A DNA stretch of 64,000 nucleotides from an uncultured Rhodobacter sp. (lineage in GTDB: Bacteria; Pseudomonadota; Alphaproteobacteria; Rhodobacterales; Rhodobacteraceae), in the NCBI GenBank assembly GCA_945952585.1, contig CAMFII010000013.1, positions 1 through 64,000 of the forward strand, read 5' to 3'. The position numbers were made by a program, and so were the translations under genes. Below, piece by piece: positions 63,749 through 64,000 of the stretch. How positions within the stretch are numbered: position 1 is the first letter of the stretch; every line of letters begins with the position of its first letter. The notes under the pieces were generated by a model. It saw only the letters and a program-made list of their open reading frames with translations. It was not told where the DNA came from and made no database searches.

Positions 63749-64000
63749 ATGAAACGCCTTTTGACGGTCACGGCCATCCTCATGGCCAGCACCGGAATCG
63801 CCTGCGCCGAGGGCGAGCTTCAGCTTTACAACTGGGGCGACTACACCAACCCCGAGCTTCTGGCGAAGTTCGAGAAGGAGACCGGCATCAAGGTCACCGT
63901 GACCGACTATGACAGCAACGACACCGCGCTGGCCAAGATCGAGGCCGGTGGCCATGGTTTTGACCTTGTCGTCCCCTCGGCCAACTATGTGCAGATCTAT
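63749..64000 (+). CDS. potD: polyamine-type ABC transporter substrate-binding protein, 3' truncated by window
   Basis: The first 84 residues of a PotD/PotF-like periplasmic binding protein. A signal peptide (residues 1-20, ending TGIACA) is followed by LQLYNWGDYTNPELLAKFEKETGIKV, the family's N-terminal block, then YDSNDTALAKIEAGG and FDLVVPSANYV. GGGAGA precedes the ATG. The rest lies beyond base 64000. Residues that would name the ligand are outside the window. Confidence 0.9.
   Translation, partial: MKRLLTVTAILMASTGIACAEGELQLYNWGDYTNPELLAKFEKETGIKVTVTDYDSNDTALAKIEAGGHGFDLVVPSANYVQIY

Noticed and set aside
1-64000. CRISPR arrays, insertion sequences, prophage or integrative elements
   Set aside because: No direct-repeat arrays with spacers, transposase or integrase genes, or att-like duplications at the two tRNA genes were seen.

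Overview
The window looks like chromosomal DNA of a GC-rich alphaproteobacterium of the Rhodobacterales (Rhodobacter/Rhodovulum/Paracoccus-like). The main clues are the hisB-hisH-(DUF2147)-hisA-hisF-hisE layout, form IA RuBisCO with CbbQ/CbbO, SoeABC sulfite dehydrogenase, the TPR-SUV3 helicase-S4-FdxA-CarD gene string, an RpoH sigma factor and a DUF6476-type small membrane protein. I see no insertion sequence, prophage, CRISPR array or replication origin. The assignment is inferred from gene content; no database search was run.

Layout. 1-5.6 kb: end of a tRNA-Gly, five histidine genes interrupted by an opposite-strand DUF2147 gene, a CoA-binding protein, RlmB and tRNA-Tyr. 5.6-20.8 kb: a Calvin-Benson-Bassham block of two tandem modules. 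cbbF-P-T-G-A-E-Y-Z and cbbL-S-Q-O are both on the minus strand, and each is headed by its own divergent LysR gene with CbbR-type operator motifs between. 20.9-25.7 kb: a divergent ArsR-family regulator, with cysteines spaced as in the sulfide sensor SqrR, faces soeABC, so sulfite oxidation sits beside carbon fixation. 25.7-38.2 kb: a small stress membrane protein, DDAH, a glycosyltransferase-like protein, a LysE exporter with an Lrp regulator, MetY, a SIMPL-domain protein, a 945-residue transmembrane protein with PilM/GspL-like and PilP/GspC-like ends, a Kef-type antiporter, and divergent cobT/cobS. 38.2-43.3 kb: a minus-strand series TPR-SUV3-S4-fdxA-carD. 43.4-48.6 kb: SCP2 and lipase genes, then Anbu, transglutaminase, alpha-E and ATP-grasp. 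48.7-51.5 kb: ligase-associated exonuclease and ATP-dependent DNA ligase. 51.5-59.2 kb: OpgG/D, PepF, GNAT, an oxidoreductase, RpoH, RluD and a DUF6476-like protein. 59.4-64 kb: an amidase and a polyamine-type ABC transporter potABC(D), with potD cut by the window end.

How it fits together. Electrons from sulfite (SoeABC) could support CO2 fixation by form IA RuBisCO, with CbbQ/CbbO reactivating the enzyme, CbbY/CbbZ removing inhibitory and by-product phosphates, and two CbbRs plus a thiol-switch ArsR providing control. This reading is an inference from neighbourhood.

The signals most worth a second look are the four-gene Anbu/ATP-grasp cluster, the trans-envelope fusion-like protein at 31.6-34.4 kb, and two families of intergenic repeats. 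One family is a conserved core followed by hairpins whose stems covary (four copies). The other is a paired AT-rich 19-bp palindrome (two sites, 53 kb apart).
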